From positions 59,750-123,749 of the forward strand of contig JAUXTQ010000027.1 of the NCBI GenBank assembly GCA_030678995.1: 64,000 bases of DNA, written 5' to 3'. This DNA is from Caulobacter sp. (GTDB lineage: Bacteria > Pseudomonadota > Alphaproteobacteria > Caulobacterales > Caulobacteraceae). Positions 9,701 through 17,311 of the stretch are shown here, piece by piece (the stretch's first letter is position 1; each line of letters begins with the position of its first letter). The translations under genes and the position numbers were made by a program. The notes beneath the pieces were generated by a model that searched no databases, had not been told where the DNA came from, and was given only the letters and a program-made list of their open reading frames with translations.

Positions 9701-11714
9701 GCAGACCGCCGCCGTCGCCCGTGATGCCCGCGCCCGCCGAAGAGTTCACCGTCACGGTGCTGCTGCCACTGATCAGGACACCTGCGAGGCCAGCGGCTGT
9801 CGTGGAGATCGAGCCCGCGGTCTGGTCAAAAGTCACCGCGCCGCCCTGGGCGGTCAGTGTCATCGCGTTGCCGGCGCTGAAAGTAGCATTGCCCGAGGCA
9901 TCGACGTTTACGCCGGCCAGCGAGTCGATCACGATGCCGTCGCCGCCGGTGGCGTTGCCGTTCAGGGTCAACGAAACCCCTGTCCCATAGAGGGCCATGT
10001 TGTAGAACGGGCTGGTGGACGTCACGGTCGAGCCCGCGTTGACCGTCACATCGATCGTGCTGGTGCTGTAGCTCCCGCCGCCCACATCCCAGGCGACGAT
10101 GCCATTCTCGCCAGCATTGATGTTGCCGCCGACCACGATGGTCGCGTTGCCGTTGGTCTGCGACAGGATTCCGATGTCGCCGGCCGTGACCACGCCTGAC
10201 GTCGTGATGTTGACCGTGCCCGTGGTGGAGTCGGCCATGATGCCGTTGTCGAGCGTGCCGGTGACCGCCGCCGCGTTGATCACGATAGCGCCGCTGACCG
10301 TGGTCGCCGCGATGCCGTCATCGTTGCCGGAGACCGAGCCGGTGGCGTTGATCGTCACCGTGCCGGCCCCGCCGGTCGCGGCGTTGATGCCGTCGCTGTT
10401 GGTGCCGACCACGGCGCCGGTGGTGGCGATGTCAATGACGCCGGTCGTGGAGCCCGCCAGAATGCCGAAGGTGCCGCCCGAGACGCCGACGGCGTCAATG
10501 TCGATCAGACCGCTGACCGTCGTGGCCTCGATGCCCTCGGTCGCGCCAGTCACCGCTCCGGTCGCGGTGATGTCGACGCCGCCGCTGCCCGTGGCGATAG
10601 CCTGGATTCCTTCCGAGGCGGCGCCACTGGCGCCACCAACACTGACCACGATGTCGCCGTTAAACGTGGAGGCCTCCACGCCACGTGAGCCCGAAGCCGT
10701 TCCTGACACTGTGATGGCCACAGCGCCACCGACGCCAGCGATGCCGCGGACGCCGATCACGCCGCCCGACACGTTGCCGTTCGACACGATGGTAACGTCA
10801 CCGCCGCCGATCGCTTCGCCCGAGACGCCGAACGAGCCGCCGCCCGTGACGTTGCCGGTGGTGATGGTGACGTCGCCGCCGAACGAAGCCTGGGCGAGCA
10901 CGCCGTTGCCCGTGACGTCGATGTCGCCGGTGGAAATGACCAGGCTGCCGGCCGCGTTGGCCTGAATGCCGTTAGCCGTAAAGGCGCCGATGTCGGTGAT
11001 CGTGCCGGTCAATGAAATGTCGACATTGCCGGTCGAGGAAGCATAGATGCCGCCGCCGGCAGCGACCGTGGTGACCGCCAGCAGGTCCGTGGCCCCAAGG
11101 TCGATGTTGATGCCGTTCGAGCCGGCGACCGCGTCAATTGCGAAGCCTTGCGAGGCCGACTGGACGTCGCCAGCCGTCATGATGATGTTGACCGAGGCCG
11201 CGCCGCTGGTGTGGGCGTAGATACCGCCCGCCCAGCCGGCGACGAAGGGGTTTCCGTCGGCGGCGTCGGGGTCGGAAAGGTCAACGATGATGCGGTCGTC
11301 AGGGCTCGTGATTTCGATGGCGCGCTGGAAGCCGACGCCATTCTGGATGTTCACGTCGCCCGCGCCGGAGATCACCGTCACTGAGCGGACCTCGATGGGT
11401 TCGCCAGAGTTGCCGAAGACGCGGACGCCGCCGGTGGTGACCGTCACGCCGTCAATCAGGCCAAGGCCGATCCCGCCGTTCGTGGTCGCCGTGTAGTCGA
11501 TACCCGTGGGGTAGACGCCCGCGGGGCAGAGGAGCGGATCGGGCAGATTGCCGTTCGCACTGGGATCGCCGCATTCGTTGGCGGCCAGGGCCGCGCTTGG
11601 TGCCAGGGCCAGCATGGACGCCCCGCCTACGCCGACAAGCAGTGTGGCCGCGGCCAGCGACGAACTGGCGAGCAGCGAAAGACGACGACGCGCAATCTTG
11701 GAATGGGCAGACAT
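3777..11714 (-). CDS. Giant autotransporter adhesin (type Va secretion)
   Basis: A 2645-residue surface protein. Residues 1-44 are a long signal peptide (charged N-region HSKIARRRL, hydrophobic core, cleavage near AALA-ANEC). Residues from about 100 to 2000 are dozens of degenerate beta-helix repeats built on patterns such as DGINASSTTG, VDVSTGGxxG and ITATGxGxVxV, rich in G/T/A/V/N and almost free of Cys. The last 284 residues (from about 2362, starting near ESGAGVWMKIAGG) form a 12-strand-type beta-barrel that ends in FRWRW with a terminal aromatic residue, as autotransporter barrels require. The passenger probably mediates adhesion or biofilm formation (inference). The ATG at 11714 is preceded by GAGGGGG about 9 nt away. 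It is divergent from the FkbM gene at 12106 and has its own terminator. Confidence 0.92.
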   Translation of the reverse strand: MSAHSKIARRRLSLLASSSLAAATLLVGVGGASMLALAPSAALAANECGDPSANGNLPDPLLCPAGVYPTGIDYTATTNGGIGLGLIDGVTVTTGGVRVFGNSGEPIEVRSVTVISGAGDVNIQNGVGFQRAIEITSPDDRIIVDLSDPDAADGNPFVAGWAGGIYAHTSGAASVNIIMTAGDVQSASQGFAIDAVAGSNGINIDLGATDLLAVTTVAAGGGIYASSTGNVDISLTGTITDIGAFTANGIQANAAGSLVISTGDIDVTGNGVLAQASFGGDVTITTGNVTGGGSFGVSGEAIGGGDVTIVSNGNVSGGVIGVRGIAGVGGAVAITVSGTASGSRGVEASTFNGDIVVSVGGASGAASEGIQAIATGSGGVDITATGAVTGATEGIEATTVSGLIDIDAVGVSGGTFGILAGSTTGVIDIATTGAVVGTNSDGINAATGGAGTVTINATGSVSGNDDGIAATTVSGAIVINAAAVTGTLDNGIMADSTTGTVNITTSGVVTAGDIGILSQTNGNATIVVGGNINAGENGIVAWDVGGGSYSTSTIDVTVNAGSTVTSTSPFYNMALYGTGVSLTLNGNATGGDGIVIDSLAGVNVDASGNATFSAGNAMTLTAQGGAVTFDQTAGSISTTAAGLAGVLISGSSTVTVNSSAGAGITGDGGGLLITSVGDVTGTLNGNLTSANGDALNVNVTGAGLVNLVVGGTVDGGSGAGDDGIDITTTTGAITLVTNGTVTGDPGVVLASGGGVITYDANNDVTGDAGGITATNTSGPITINVNNAGTTVQGDNDADLSGVGVSAVTSAGGSVTVTSDAGTLITGSTGIIANANAGGDSTVTTLGDVVGTAGNGVNAQALGGGNVDVDVVTASGTTFGIAAISGTGTINVDNTGAVSGGAAGIRTSNGGAGATTVTTAGTVTATAGDGILATGASGLIDINGGAFLISGSVNGINASSTTGVIDILTAGVVTGTTGTGILAATGGNVIIDANGDVNGAAGINASTTGALTTVSVDTAGVVTSTAGDGINASSVGGLVTVTSLNINATGGDGIDASSTTGALDINANGAIVATGFGIRTTSGGNIDINVASSVSGTTGVSAIATGTGTVDVVQGPLAGPITGTAGDGITATSGSGDILVNTFGVVTGTVDGIDATSTSGSVVVSTGTTTTGGTGDGVNVSTGGAGNGQAILFGAISGVNGVDVEATGTGFAEVQGNGAGVVVTSTAGDGIQVSSASGAAIVTALSAGSSINATGGDGIDASSSAGGTVTVNTSWTIDASDGYGIVGSTSGGGNITITSSGAIGTLLDPTGLGGILAIGTGGSGVIDVNASGDIYTLGAGAFGAGVAGVNSGTGGGVTVDYNGGTLRSGTVGVAGYISNAANGSSVITTIGGGSSITALSGFGVLARTEGAGDATATLGAATILSATTEGVTADSGGGNATATIGAGTDITAGTIGVEVTAAIDGLATIGNTVNITAGVVGVSVTAGDDGTINIGDDVFIDPVDYGVDLSVGGDATLLAGINLNIDVNNTDLDFISIGINVDSTQVADTAVGDPTIDIDIGDGLVIRVDDGAGGEADGSAGILATATGAASVDITLGTVDIVLVGDNSFGLGAISDTGDVSITTGTGTIWVFPGNGVDGSPPNFPGSAGIGVLSAGGDVTVTNNAWLFASNSALNAAGMYTETAGAGTITIVNNGLVGSSGDGIVATSVAGLINIDSNNSITADNIGINASSGTGAITVDQAAGVFIAAGFDGISAVSASAGDVQVTNAAQIDANVNTIGGYGIFAVNNGAGNTVVVNSGAINGTADRGISAHNGGTGNTTVTNTGVLGGGGDPINLFGINASSGAGTTLVTNSAAITSSGVGIQTATTTGPNTVNNNAGGTIASAGDGINATSTGAAAVNVTTNATVTSSGADGIQAGSAGGVIIVTNNAAVSGVTTGIVTANSGAGATTVNANAGVSASGVGGAGINTVTTGTGATVINVANGVTVTGPAGSGIRTSTAGGAVTVNVGAGGAAALVTGAGTGATSWVVDLNNSGASTSTLNVTANSTVRSTDAAATGYDDLAIRGIGGSVVVNNAGRINGRVNFSGLTGNVVFNNTSSLSWHTTGASVFSGGADVLNNTSTGVIFTNSGGVATSWDFGAGADTFTNAGTLVVGEPTLAASTLTITGLEAWNNSGRVVFGSSGAVSSDGAIDDRIFSASTTFTGSGSSRLVMDANLAAVTQTSCAVLAAADCLSLTGGSTAGSTLILVNDISPNVFGAYNPTGIVLVDVSGVGSTAATHFSLDPNSDFWRADLNSADGVLDKGLFFYDLTLNLNKQHVLVGLPDGEAFEFTVLGTAAQNAWYQSTGTWFDRQADLRDQLGDVAESGAGVWMKIAGGATDRDLINSYDLFGVTYSFDTSYEQNTISATAGVDFISATSADSQWVVGGMIGYIDTDVNFNASNTMASMEGLTVGVYGTLVSGNFFLDGIVAGQFMDLEHQAPSLAPAPNNIFTSEVNSWGGQIEGGVTLALGESAFFEPIASLSYVKTEFDDVTVPGAVIDWDEQTSMRGSIGGRLGTNVDLDTFSAKFTLTGRVWNEFDGENGLVIHSAGPDLPLGDDFNGTFGEVSGSVNVFSSESAFSAFVNAGVKFKDDYQSTDASLGFRWRW

Positions 11715-12105
11715 GTGGACGAACCCCCTCGTGCCATTGCCGCAGGCGCACTGCGCCCGCAGTTAGAACAATGTTCCCCGAACCTATAGCGGCCCAGCGA
11801 TGCCTGTCTATGGCTTTTGGCCGTCGTCATTCGGGAATTCACCTGTCAGGCGATTTTTCCTCCAGGCCGACCCTGCATGAACCCACCCGAACCCGATTCG
11901 GGCCAGGCGTTTCGGCGGCGGCGGCGGTCCAACGGTCACGGACGGTCGGAAACCTGGCGACCCCGGTCTGTGGGAACGCCGCAATACTGAAAGGTGCACG
12001 AACGAAAGGTGCTCGCGCGATCGGCGTCGGTTGCGGAAAGGGCTCTTCCGGGATCGCGCCACGAGTGGCAAAAGGGCGATCGTCCCCTCCGCGGAAGGAC
12101 CGCAG
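11715..12105. other. Divergent intergenic region, autotransporter / FkbM methyltransferase
   Basis: About 390 bp with no convincing gene. It must hold promoters for both directions. It contains an 11-bp perfect palindrome (11766-11776) and a GC-rich inverted repeat around 11745-11760 (GGCGCACTGCGCC) in the autotransporter leader. An open frame extending the FkbM gene back to 12031 is discounted in favour of the TTG at 12106. Confidence 0.5.
11766..11776. promoter_or_regulatory. 11-bp palindrome upstream of the autotransporter
   Basis: GAACAATGTTC is a perfect palindrome around one central base, 52 bp upstream of the autotransporter start codon. It could be an operator for a dimeric regulator. 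It is close to, but not the same as, LexA-type half-site spacing, so no regulator is assigned. Confidence 0.3.
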
Positions 12106-12951
12106 TTGCCCAATACCCTGCACTTCATTCTCACCCATCCCCTTGGCGGGCGGCGGCCGGCCTCGGCCCTCGCCCGGTACGTCGCCTGGCAGGTTGGAAG
12201 TCGGATCAAGCGGGACCACATCCATCCCTGGATCGAGGGAACAAGGCTGGCGGTTCGGAACGGCATGACCGGCGCGACGGGCAACATCTACTGCGGCCTT
12301 CATGAGTTCACAGACATGGCCTTCGTGATCCACGCCCTCAGGCCGGGCGACCTGTTTCTGGACATCGGAGCGAACATCGGCAGCTACACGGTGCTGGCTT
12401 CCGGCGTATGTGGCGCCCGCTCGATTGCTTTCGAGCCGGATCCGGGAACCGCCCACAATCTTCATCGGAACGTCACGCTCAATGACATTGGCCGACTGGT
12501 GACGGTTCATGAAACCGCCCTGGGGGCGACCTCCGGCCAGGTGTCGTTCACAGTCGGCCGGGACACGGTGAACAGGGTAGCGGACCCCGACGAAAGCGAA
12601 ACCCGGCTGGTGTCCCTCAGTCGCCTCGACGACATTCCCGGGGTCCTCGAACCTACGGTCATCAAACTGGACGTGGAGGGATACGAGGACCAGGTGCTGG
12701 CCGGCGCGACGCGCGCTCTTGCGTCCAAATCCCTGTTGGCGGTCGAGACCGAAGCGCTCGACGGGCCGATTGCCCGCGCCCTGGAGAACAACGGCCTTCA
12801 ACGCCGGTTCTACGATCCCTTCGCCCGGCGGCTGCTCGACGCGGCGGGGACCCATGCTTCGTCAAACGCGCTGTTCGTCCGCAACGAAGATGCCCTCGCC
12901 CGCCGCCTGGCCGACGCCCCCCGGCGAAGAATTGCAGGCATAATGCTCTAG
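12106..12951 (+). CDS. FkbM-family methyltransferase 1
   Basis: A SAM-dependent O-methyltransferase of the FkbM family, about 281 residues. Motif I is LFLDIGANIGSYT (around residues 84-95), followed by AFEPDPG, and the late motif is KLDVEGYEDQVLAGA. The frame is open from a TTG at 12031, but the TTG at 12106 (Leu-Pro-Asn-Thr) has GGAAGG 7 nt upstream and gives a normal length, so it is preferred. It converges on a second FkbM gene with 12 bp between them. In polysaccharide clusters such enzymes usually methylate sugar hydroxyls; target unknown. Confidence 0.8.
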   Translation: MPNTLHFILTHPLGGRRPASALARYVAWQVGSRIKRDHIHPWIEGTRLAVRNGMTGATGNIYCGLHEFTDMAFVIHALRPGDLFLDIGANIGSYTVLASGVCGARSIAFEPDPGTAHNLHRNVTLNDIGRLVTVHETALGATSGQVSFTVGRDTVNRVADPDESETRLVSLSRLDDIPGVLEPTVIKLDVEGYEDQVLAGATRALASKSLLAVETEALDGPIARALENNGLQRRFYDPFARRLLDAAGTHASSNALFVRNEDALARRLADAPRRRIAGIML

Positions 12952-12963
12952 CGGCGAGCCGAT

Positions 12964-13767
12964 TCAGGCCTCGTGACGCGCGGCCCAGACGTTGTGCTCG
13001 ACCAGCGGCCCTCCGGGAGACCAGGGAGTCCCATCGACCTGGCGCAGAGCAAAACCGCTGGCGATCAGTGTGTCGACCAGCACCTGGACGACCGCGGGAT
13101 CCATCTCCGGCAGGCATTCGAAGACCACATTGTCGGTTGCGGCGAGCGTGTCCCGCGCACCGGCGAACACTTCCCGCTCGAAGCCCTCCACATCGACCTT
13201 GAACAACCGGACCCGGCCGAGGCCGTGCCGCTCGACGACGCTGTCGACGCGCACCACGGGCACCTCAAACAGCGTCGCCACGTCGCTGACCCCGGCTCCG
13301 GACAGGGTGAGCCGGGCCTTGTCGTTGCGCTTCTGGTTGTGCAGCCGGACGAAGCCATCCTCTTCGCCGGCCGCCGCCATGACAACGACGATGTTCTCAA
13401 GGCCGTTGGCCTGGCTGTTGATCAGGATGCGCTCACAATTGTAGGGCTGCGGCTCGATGGCGATCACTCGGCCCGCGCGGCCGACGCGTTGCGCCGCAGC
13501 AAGGGTCAGAAATCCGACATGCGCGCCGACGTCGATGCACACGTCGCCCGGCCGCAGCAGTGAACGGAACAGAGCGGTGGTGGTGGGCTCCGGCAGGTCG
13601 CCAGCCATCAGATGGATCTGCAGCCACTCCTGCGGATCCAGTTCCATCCGGATCCCGTCGACCGTATCGACAGCCGGCAGAAGTCGCCGGCGCAGGATGG
13701 CTTCCAGACGATGCCGCCCACGAAACCGGGGCATGCGCAGCAGCCCCTTGTAGAGGAAACGGATCAT
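12964..13767 (-). CDS. FkbM-family methyltransferase 2
   Basis: A 267-residue protein with motif I VCIDVGAHVGFLT (about 77-89), AIEPQPYN, and KVDVEGFEREVFAGA, all characteristic of FkbM methyltransferases. It transfers a methyl group from SAM, probably to a sugar hydroxyl of the exported polymer (inference). Its ATG overlaps the stop of the family 2 glycosyltransferase by 4 bp (ATGA at 13764-13767), so it is the last gene of a coupled set of four: glycosyltransferase, acetyltransferase, glycosyltransferase, methyltransferase. Confidence 0.88.
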   Translation of the reverse strand: MIRFLYKGLLRMPRFRGRHRLEAILRRRLLPAVDTVDGIRMELDPQEWLQIHLMAGDLPEPTTTALFRSLLRPGDVCIDVGAHVGFLTLAAAQRVGRAGRVIAIEPQPYNCERILINSQANGLENIVVVMAAAGEEDGFVRLHNQKRNDKARLTLSGAGVSDVATLFEVPVVRVDSVVERHGLGRVRLFKVDVEGFEREVFAGARDTLAATDNVVFECLPEMDPAVVQVLVDTLIASGFALRQVDGTPWSPGGPLVEHNVWAARHEA

Positions 13768-14660
13768 CTGGCGGAGACGCTTTCCTTATCAGGCCGGGAC
13801 GAGGTGGCGGACAGTCCGCCGGGAACCCGGTTGTGGCTCGCGCCGCGGCGCGCTTCGTAGACCAGCAGGGCGATCATTGCCTCATAGACCGACAGCATCA
13901 CCGCGTAGACGAAGCCCGGGCCGCCGTCGATGAAGCCGCGGCGCAGGAGGTAGACATAGAGAAACCGGGCCGGCGGGCGGGCAAACAGCGGCAGGCCGGC
14001 GGCCAGCGCCTTGGCGCCCCGGCGCCGGGTCGTGCCATCGGCGCCGAACAGCATGGCCTTGAGGGAGCCGGGCTGGCGCGGTTCGCCCGTGATCACGGCC
14101 GCCTCGTCGGCGGCGTAGCGGACATGCTTGTCCAGCCAGCGCCGCAGGCCGTGAGAAAAGGAGTAGTGCAGCAGCGCCTCGGGAAATTCACCGACGCGCT
14201 CCGGCGGAAGGTCCTCCCGTTGACCGTGGCCCACCTGAATGAAACGGAGGCGCTGGGCGTGACCTAACCGGACCTGATAGGTCGGCCACATCCCGGCGTG
14301 CTCCAGCCACTTGCCGAAAAAGATGGTCTTGAACGGCACGCGCCAGGCATCGAATGCATCGGTTTCCGGAAGGGCGCGAAGGGCGGCGAGAAATTCGTCG
14401 GTGACGATTTCGTCCGCATCCAGGTGAAGCACCCAGTCATGGCGGAAATTGCCCACGTCGAGGCCGAAATTGCGCTGGCCCGCGAAATCATCGAACGGTC
14501 GCGTCAGGATCCGCGCGCCGCGCTGGCGGCCGATCTCGACGGTGCCGTCGGTGCTGCCCGAGTCGATAACAAGGATGTCGTCGCACCAGGTCAGGGCGTC
14601 GAGGCAGGCCGGCAGATTGGCCGCCTCGTTGTGGGTCAGAATCAGGATCGAGACATTCAT
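13764..14660 (-). CDS. Family 2 glycosyltransferase (WaaE/KdtX-like)
   Basis: A 298-residue inverting GT-A glycosyltransferase. The N-terminus ILILTHNEAANLPACLDAL, the nucleotide-binding VIDSGSTDGT and the metal-binding HLDADE define the fold. GQRNFGLDV and the C-terminal region are like the lipopolysaccharide-core beta-glucosyltransferase WaaE group. It probably adds one hexose to the lipid-linked repeat unit at the inner face of the membrane. Both ends are coupled by 4-bp overlaps (ATGA), with the acetyltransferase upstream and the FkbM gene downstream. Confidence 0.88.
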   Translation of the reverse strand: MNVSILILTHNEAANLPACLDALTWCDDILVIDSGSTDGTVEIGRQRGARILTRPFDDFAGQRNFGLDVGNFRHDWVLHLDADEIVTDEFLAALRALPETDAFDAWRVPFKTIFFGKWLEHAGMWPTYQVRLGHAQRLRFIQVGHGQREDLPPERVGEFPEALLHYSFSHGLRRWLDKHVRYAADEAAVITGEPRQPGSLKAMLFGADGTTRRRGAKALAAGLPLFARPPARFLYVYLLRRGFIDGGPGFVYAVMLSVYEAMIALLVYEARRGASHNRVPGGLSATSSRPDKESVSAR

Positions 14661-15250
14661 GACGCGGCGAAGGGCTCACGCGATCGGATCGGTCTGGCGG
14701 GATTGCCGGCAACGATGGTCCAGGCGGGAACGTCGCGCATGGCCACGGCCCGAGCGCCGACGATAGCGTGGCTGCCGACCGTCACATCTGGACCTACGAA
14801 CGCGTCAGCGCAGATCCACGCGCCATCCTCGATCCGGATTTCGGCCTTGATCAGCGGCAGGTCGACCCGGGTGTGGTCGTGAGTGCCGGCGCAGAGGTGA
14901 GCCCCCTGAGACAGGGTGGCGACGCGGCCCAGGAAGACTGGTCCCAGATTGTAGACGCGCACACCGTCACCGATCGTCGCGAAGTCCGCAATTTCCAGAT
15001 TCCAGGGGATGGCAATCGCGGCGCTTGGGTGCACATGAGCATGACGGCCGATCCGGGCGCCGAATAGCCGCAACATGCCGCGCCGCCAACCCCAGAAGAT
15101 GCGAGGGCTGTACCGGAAGAACGGCTGACAAGTCTCCCAGAGCGCACGGCCGACCAGCTCGCCAGGAGACCATTTGCGCGTACTCCGGGCGGCGACGGGG
15201 TCGAGAACAACCGCCCGCGGACCGGCTTCTGGGCCCGGGGCCGGCCTCAC
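14657..15250 (-). CDS. WcaF-like hexapeptide-repeat O-acetyltransferase
   Basis: Left-handed beta-helix acyltransferase of the WcaF/colanic-acid type, using acetyl-CoA. Signatures are WNLEIADFATIGDG, the SQGAHLCAGTHDH segment with the catalytic-type His, and VTVGSHAIVGARAV followed by VAGNPARPIR at the C-terminus. The frame is open to a GTG at 15292 (211 aa, GAGG 8 nt upstream), which would overlap the upstream gene by 46 bp. The GTG at 15250 overlaps that gene by exactly 4 bp (GTGA), as elsewhere in the cluster, and gives 197 aa; I prefer it but not strongly. Its role is probably O-acetylation of one sugar before export. Confidence 0.85.
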   Translation of the reverse strand: MRPAPGPEAGPRAVVLDPVAARSTRKWSPGELVGRALWETCQPFFRYSPRIFWGWRRGMLRLFGARIGRHAHVHPSAAIAIPWNLEIADFATIGDGVRVYNLGPVFLGRVATLSQGAHLCAGTHDHTRVDLPLIKAEIRIEDGAWICADAFVGPDVTVGSHAIVGARAVAMRDVPAWTIVAGNPARPIRSREPFAAS

Positions 15251-16389
15251 AGACGCACCGTCGAGGGCGGCGGCCCTTTCAAGACCAGCCACCGGTACGC
15301 CTCAAACATTTCGCGGCCGACGCGATTCCACGAATACTCCCGCTCCATCCAGTCTCGCCCTCGATTTCCCATCGCCGCGAGCTCATCGATCGGGAGCGCC
15401 AGGGCATGAGCCAGAGCCGCCGCCAAGGGCTCGTCTCCGTGGTCTATCCACCAGCCGCACCTCTCCCGCTCGAGCCCAGACCACGGGGCCCCCTTTGACG
15501 AGATCACTGGAAGCTGGGCAGCCAGGGCCTCGGCGACCGTCATCGCGAAGTTCTCGTGCTGGGTGGGCAGCACGAACAGGTCAGCCTGACGGTAGGCGGC
15601 GAGCTTGTCGTCGCCAAATAGCGGTCCCTCAATATCGACGGTCGCGAGATTTAGGTCTGAAGCGAGGCCGCGCAGCTTTTCAGCGTGCCCGACTTCACTT
15701 GGCCCCACGATGCGCAGCCTCCACCCCTCGGCGCGGCCGCCCAAGCGCGCCCAGGCGCGCACAAGCGTATCGAGCCCTTTTTTTGGGTGAATCCGGCCGA
15801 GCGAAAGGACGGTTCTCGATCGCCGGCGCGTGACCCCGCTCACGGGCGGCAGGTCAACACCGTTCGGAATGATGGCGACGGGGTTCGTCAGGCCATAGGC
15901 ACGGATATCCTCGAATTCAGCCTCGCTGGTGGCATGCATCAGGCTGGCCGACAAGGCGGCGCGTTCCTGAAGCACTCGCCAGAAGGCCCGCTTCTTCAGC
16001 GGCGAAAATCTTAGCGCCGGGGCGCCCAGCATGCCTCGAGGCGAAATGACCAGCGGCTTTCTCGCCGCCCGGGCGGCATCCGCCGGATAGATATTGGGCA
16101 TAAGCCATAATCCATGCATGTGCAGGATCTCGGCATGACGCGCCTCATGGAACAGGCTTCGGCGCATCTCCGACGAAAGCCAGAGGCGTTTGGCTCCCGG
16201 AACCTGCGCCAAATCCTGCGCGAACGATGTCTGGACGACGCCGTCGGAGGCAACGTCTCTTGCCGGCCCGATCGTGAACAGATCGACCGAGGCCCCCGCA
16301 CGGGCGACGCTCGCGGAGAGTCTCGGGACCGAATAGGACGGTCCCGCAGCTTCGTCTGTGACCGAGGCTACGACCTGGATGACACGCAT
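15247..16389 (-). CDS. Family 4 glycosyltransferase (GT-B)
   Basis: A 380-residue retaining GT-B glycosyltransferase. N-terminal half: AAGPSYSVPRLSASVARAG and LHMHGLW. C-terminal half: VLSLGRIHPKKGLDTLVRAW and the donor-binding ENFAMTVAEAL with the E-x7-E spacing. It should add a sugar to the lipid-linked intermediate. A 123-bp gap without a gene separates it from the methyltransferase upstream, so it may start a subtranscript. Its TGA overlaps the GTG of the acetyltransferase. Sugar specificity cannot be read from sequence. Confidence 0.88.
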   Translation of the reverse strand: MRVIQVVASVTDEAAGPSYSVPRLSASVARAGASVDLFTIGPARDVASDGVVQTSFAQDLAQVPGAKRLWLSSEMRRSLFHEARHAEILHMHGLWLMPNIYPADAARAARKPLVISPRGMLGAPALRFSPLKKRAFWRVLQERAALSASLMHATSEAEFEDIRAYGLTNPVAIIPNGVDLPPVSGVTRRRSRTVLSLGRIHPKKGLDTLVRAWARLGGRAEGWRLRIVGPSEVGHAEKLRGLASDLNLATVDIEGPLFGDDKLAAYRQADLFVLPTQHENFAMTVAEALAAQLPVISSKGAPWSGLERERCGWWIDHGDEPLAAALAHALALPIDELAAMGNRGRDWMEREYSWNRVGREMFEAYRWLVLKGPPPSTVRL

Positions 16390-16512
16390 GACGGACTCGG
16401 TAGGTCAAAATTCGGGGCCGGGGTAGACCCCTTGAACGTCGGCGCAGTCGCGGACTTCAGCATTGAAGTCGAGGCAGATGGGGCAGGACATCGCCGTCCA
16501 GGCGGCCGGAAG

Positions 16513-17310
16513 TCACAGGTCAACTCTTTCCCAACCAGCCTCGTTGGCATAGCAGCGCGGGAGCCGGCAGGCCGTCGTGCGATCTTCTGTTTTTCGCGCC
16601 ACGACGCAAAGGGTCTGGGCAAATTTTTGTTTCAGGTAGAGCGGCCCAAAATTGTAAAAGGACCTGTAAAGATTTGTCGCACCGCTTCGAGTGTAAGGCG
16701 ACCAGAAATCGGCAACGACAATTTCAAATCCGCAGGCGGTTACAAGATCAGTTAGGATTTCCATTGTATATACATAGTTGTGTCGACTATATACGCTGGG
16801 CCGATAGCTCGGCATCTTCGGCTTTACGCGAAATGGATTCTCGAATTGAGATCCATTCGGCGTCGTCATGACAACGTACCCTCCCATCTTCAGCCAGCTG
16901 TTTATATTTAACAGCATTATGTGGGGAGACCGGGCTAGGTGTTCGATAATTTCGCAGGCAACAATCATGTCGGCCTTGAGACCAATCGGAAACAGGGTGC
17001 GTTCTACGTTGGCAGAGTAGTTTGGAAACTGGCGGCTGCTGCCCTCATCCGTCTGGATATCATAAATGTTCCGCTGAATGACCAATTCTTCGGGCCAAGC
17101 GGTTACCTCTTCTGCGCTCACCGTCGCCAAAAGGTTGACGCCCGGCGCCGCGGCCAACCTTCCCGTCATCACCCAGGGATGACCGCCAACCTCGACCAAA
17201 TCCCCCCCGCCGAAGCGCCCGACAAGATCAAGCGTCTGCTCGAAGCGGCGTTTGTGGAAACGCGCATACACATCCTCATCAATCAGTTCACCGTTGACGC
17301 GCAGACCCAT
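16513..17310 (-). CDS. SAM-dependent methyltransferase, AT-rich
   Basis: A 265-residue class I methyltransferase-like protein. The fold is suggested by IVACEIIEHLARSP (motif II/III), LKMGGYVVMTTPN (motif IV/V) and the C-terminal FEIVVADFW. Motif I is unusual: LVEVGGHPWVMTG lacks the GxGxG pattern. The stretch about 16620-17060 is clearly richer in A/T than the flanking genes, which suggests a separate origin. The ATG at 17310 follows the stop of the CapK-like gene after 1 bp. It could methylate a sugar or the product of the CapK-like enzyme; this is inference from position. Confidence 0.75.
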   Translation of the reverse strand: MGLRVNGELIDEDVYARFHKRRFEQTLDLVGRFGGGDLVEVGGHPWVMTGRLAAAPGVNLLATVSAEEVTAWPEELVIQRNIYDIQTDEGSSRQFPNYSANVERTLFPIGLKADMIVACEIIEHLARSPHIMLLNINSWLKMGGYVVMTTPNGSQFENPFRVKPKMPSYRPSVYSRHNYVYTMEILTDLVTACGFEIVVADFWSPYTRSGATNLYRSFYNFGPLYLKQKFAQTLCVVARKTEDRTTACRLPRCYANEAGWERVDL

Positions 17311-17311
17311 A

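Noticed and set aside
5400..11200. Repeat array considered as CRISPR
   Set aside because: The repeats are degenerate, in frame and translated as beta-helix units; there are no identical repeats with unique spacers and no cas genes.
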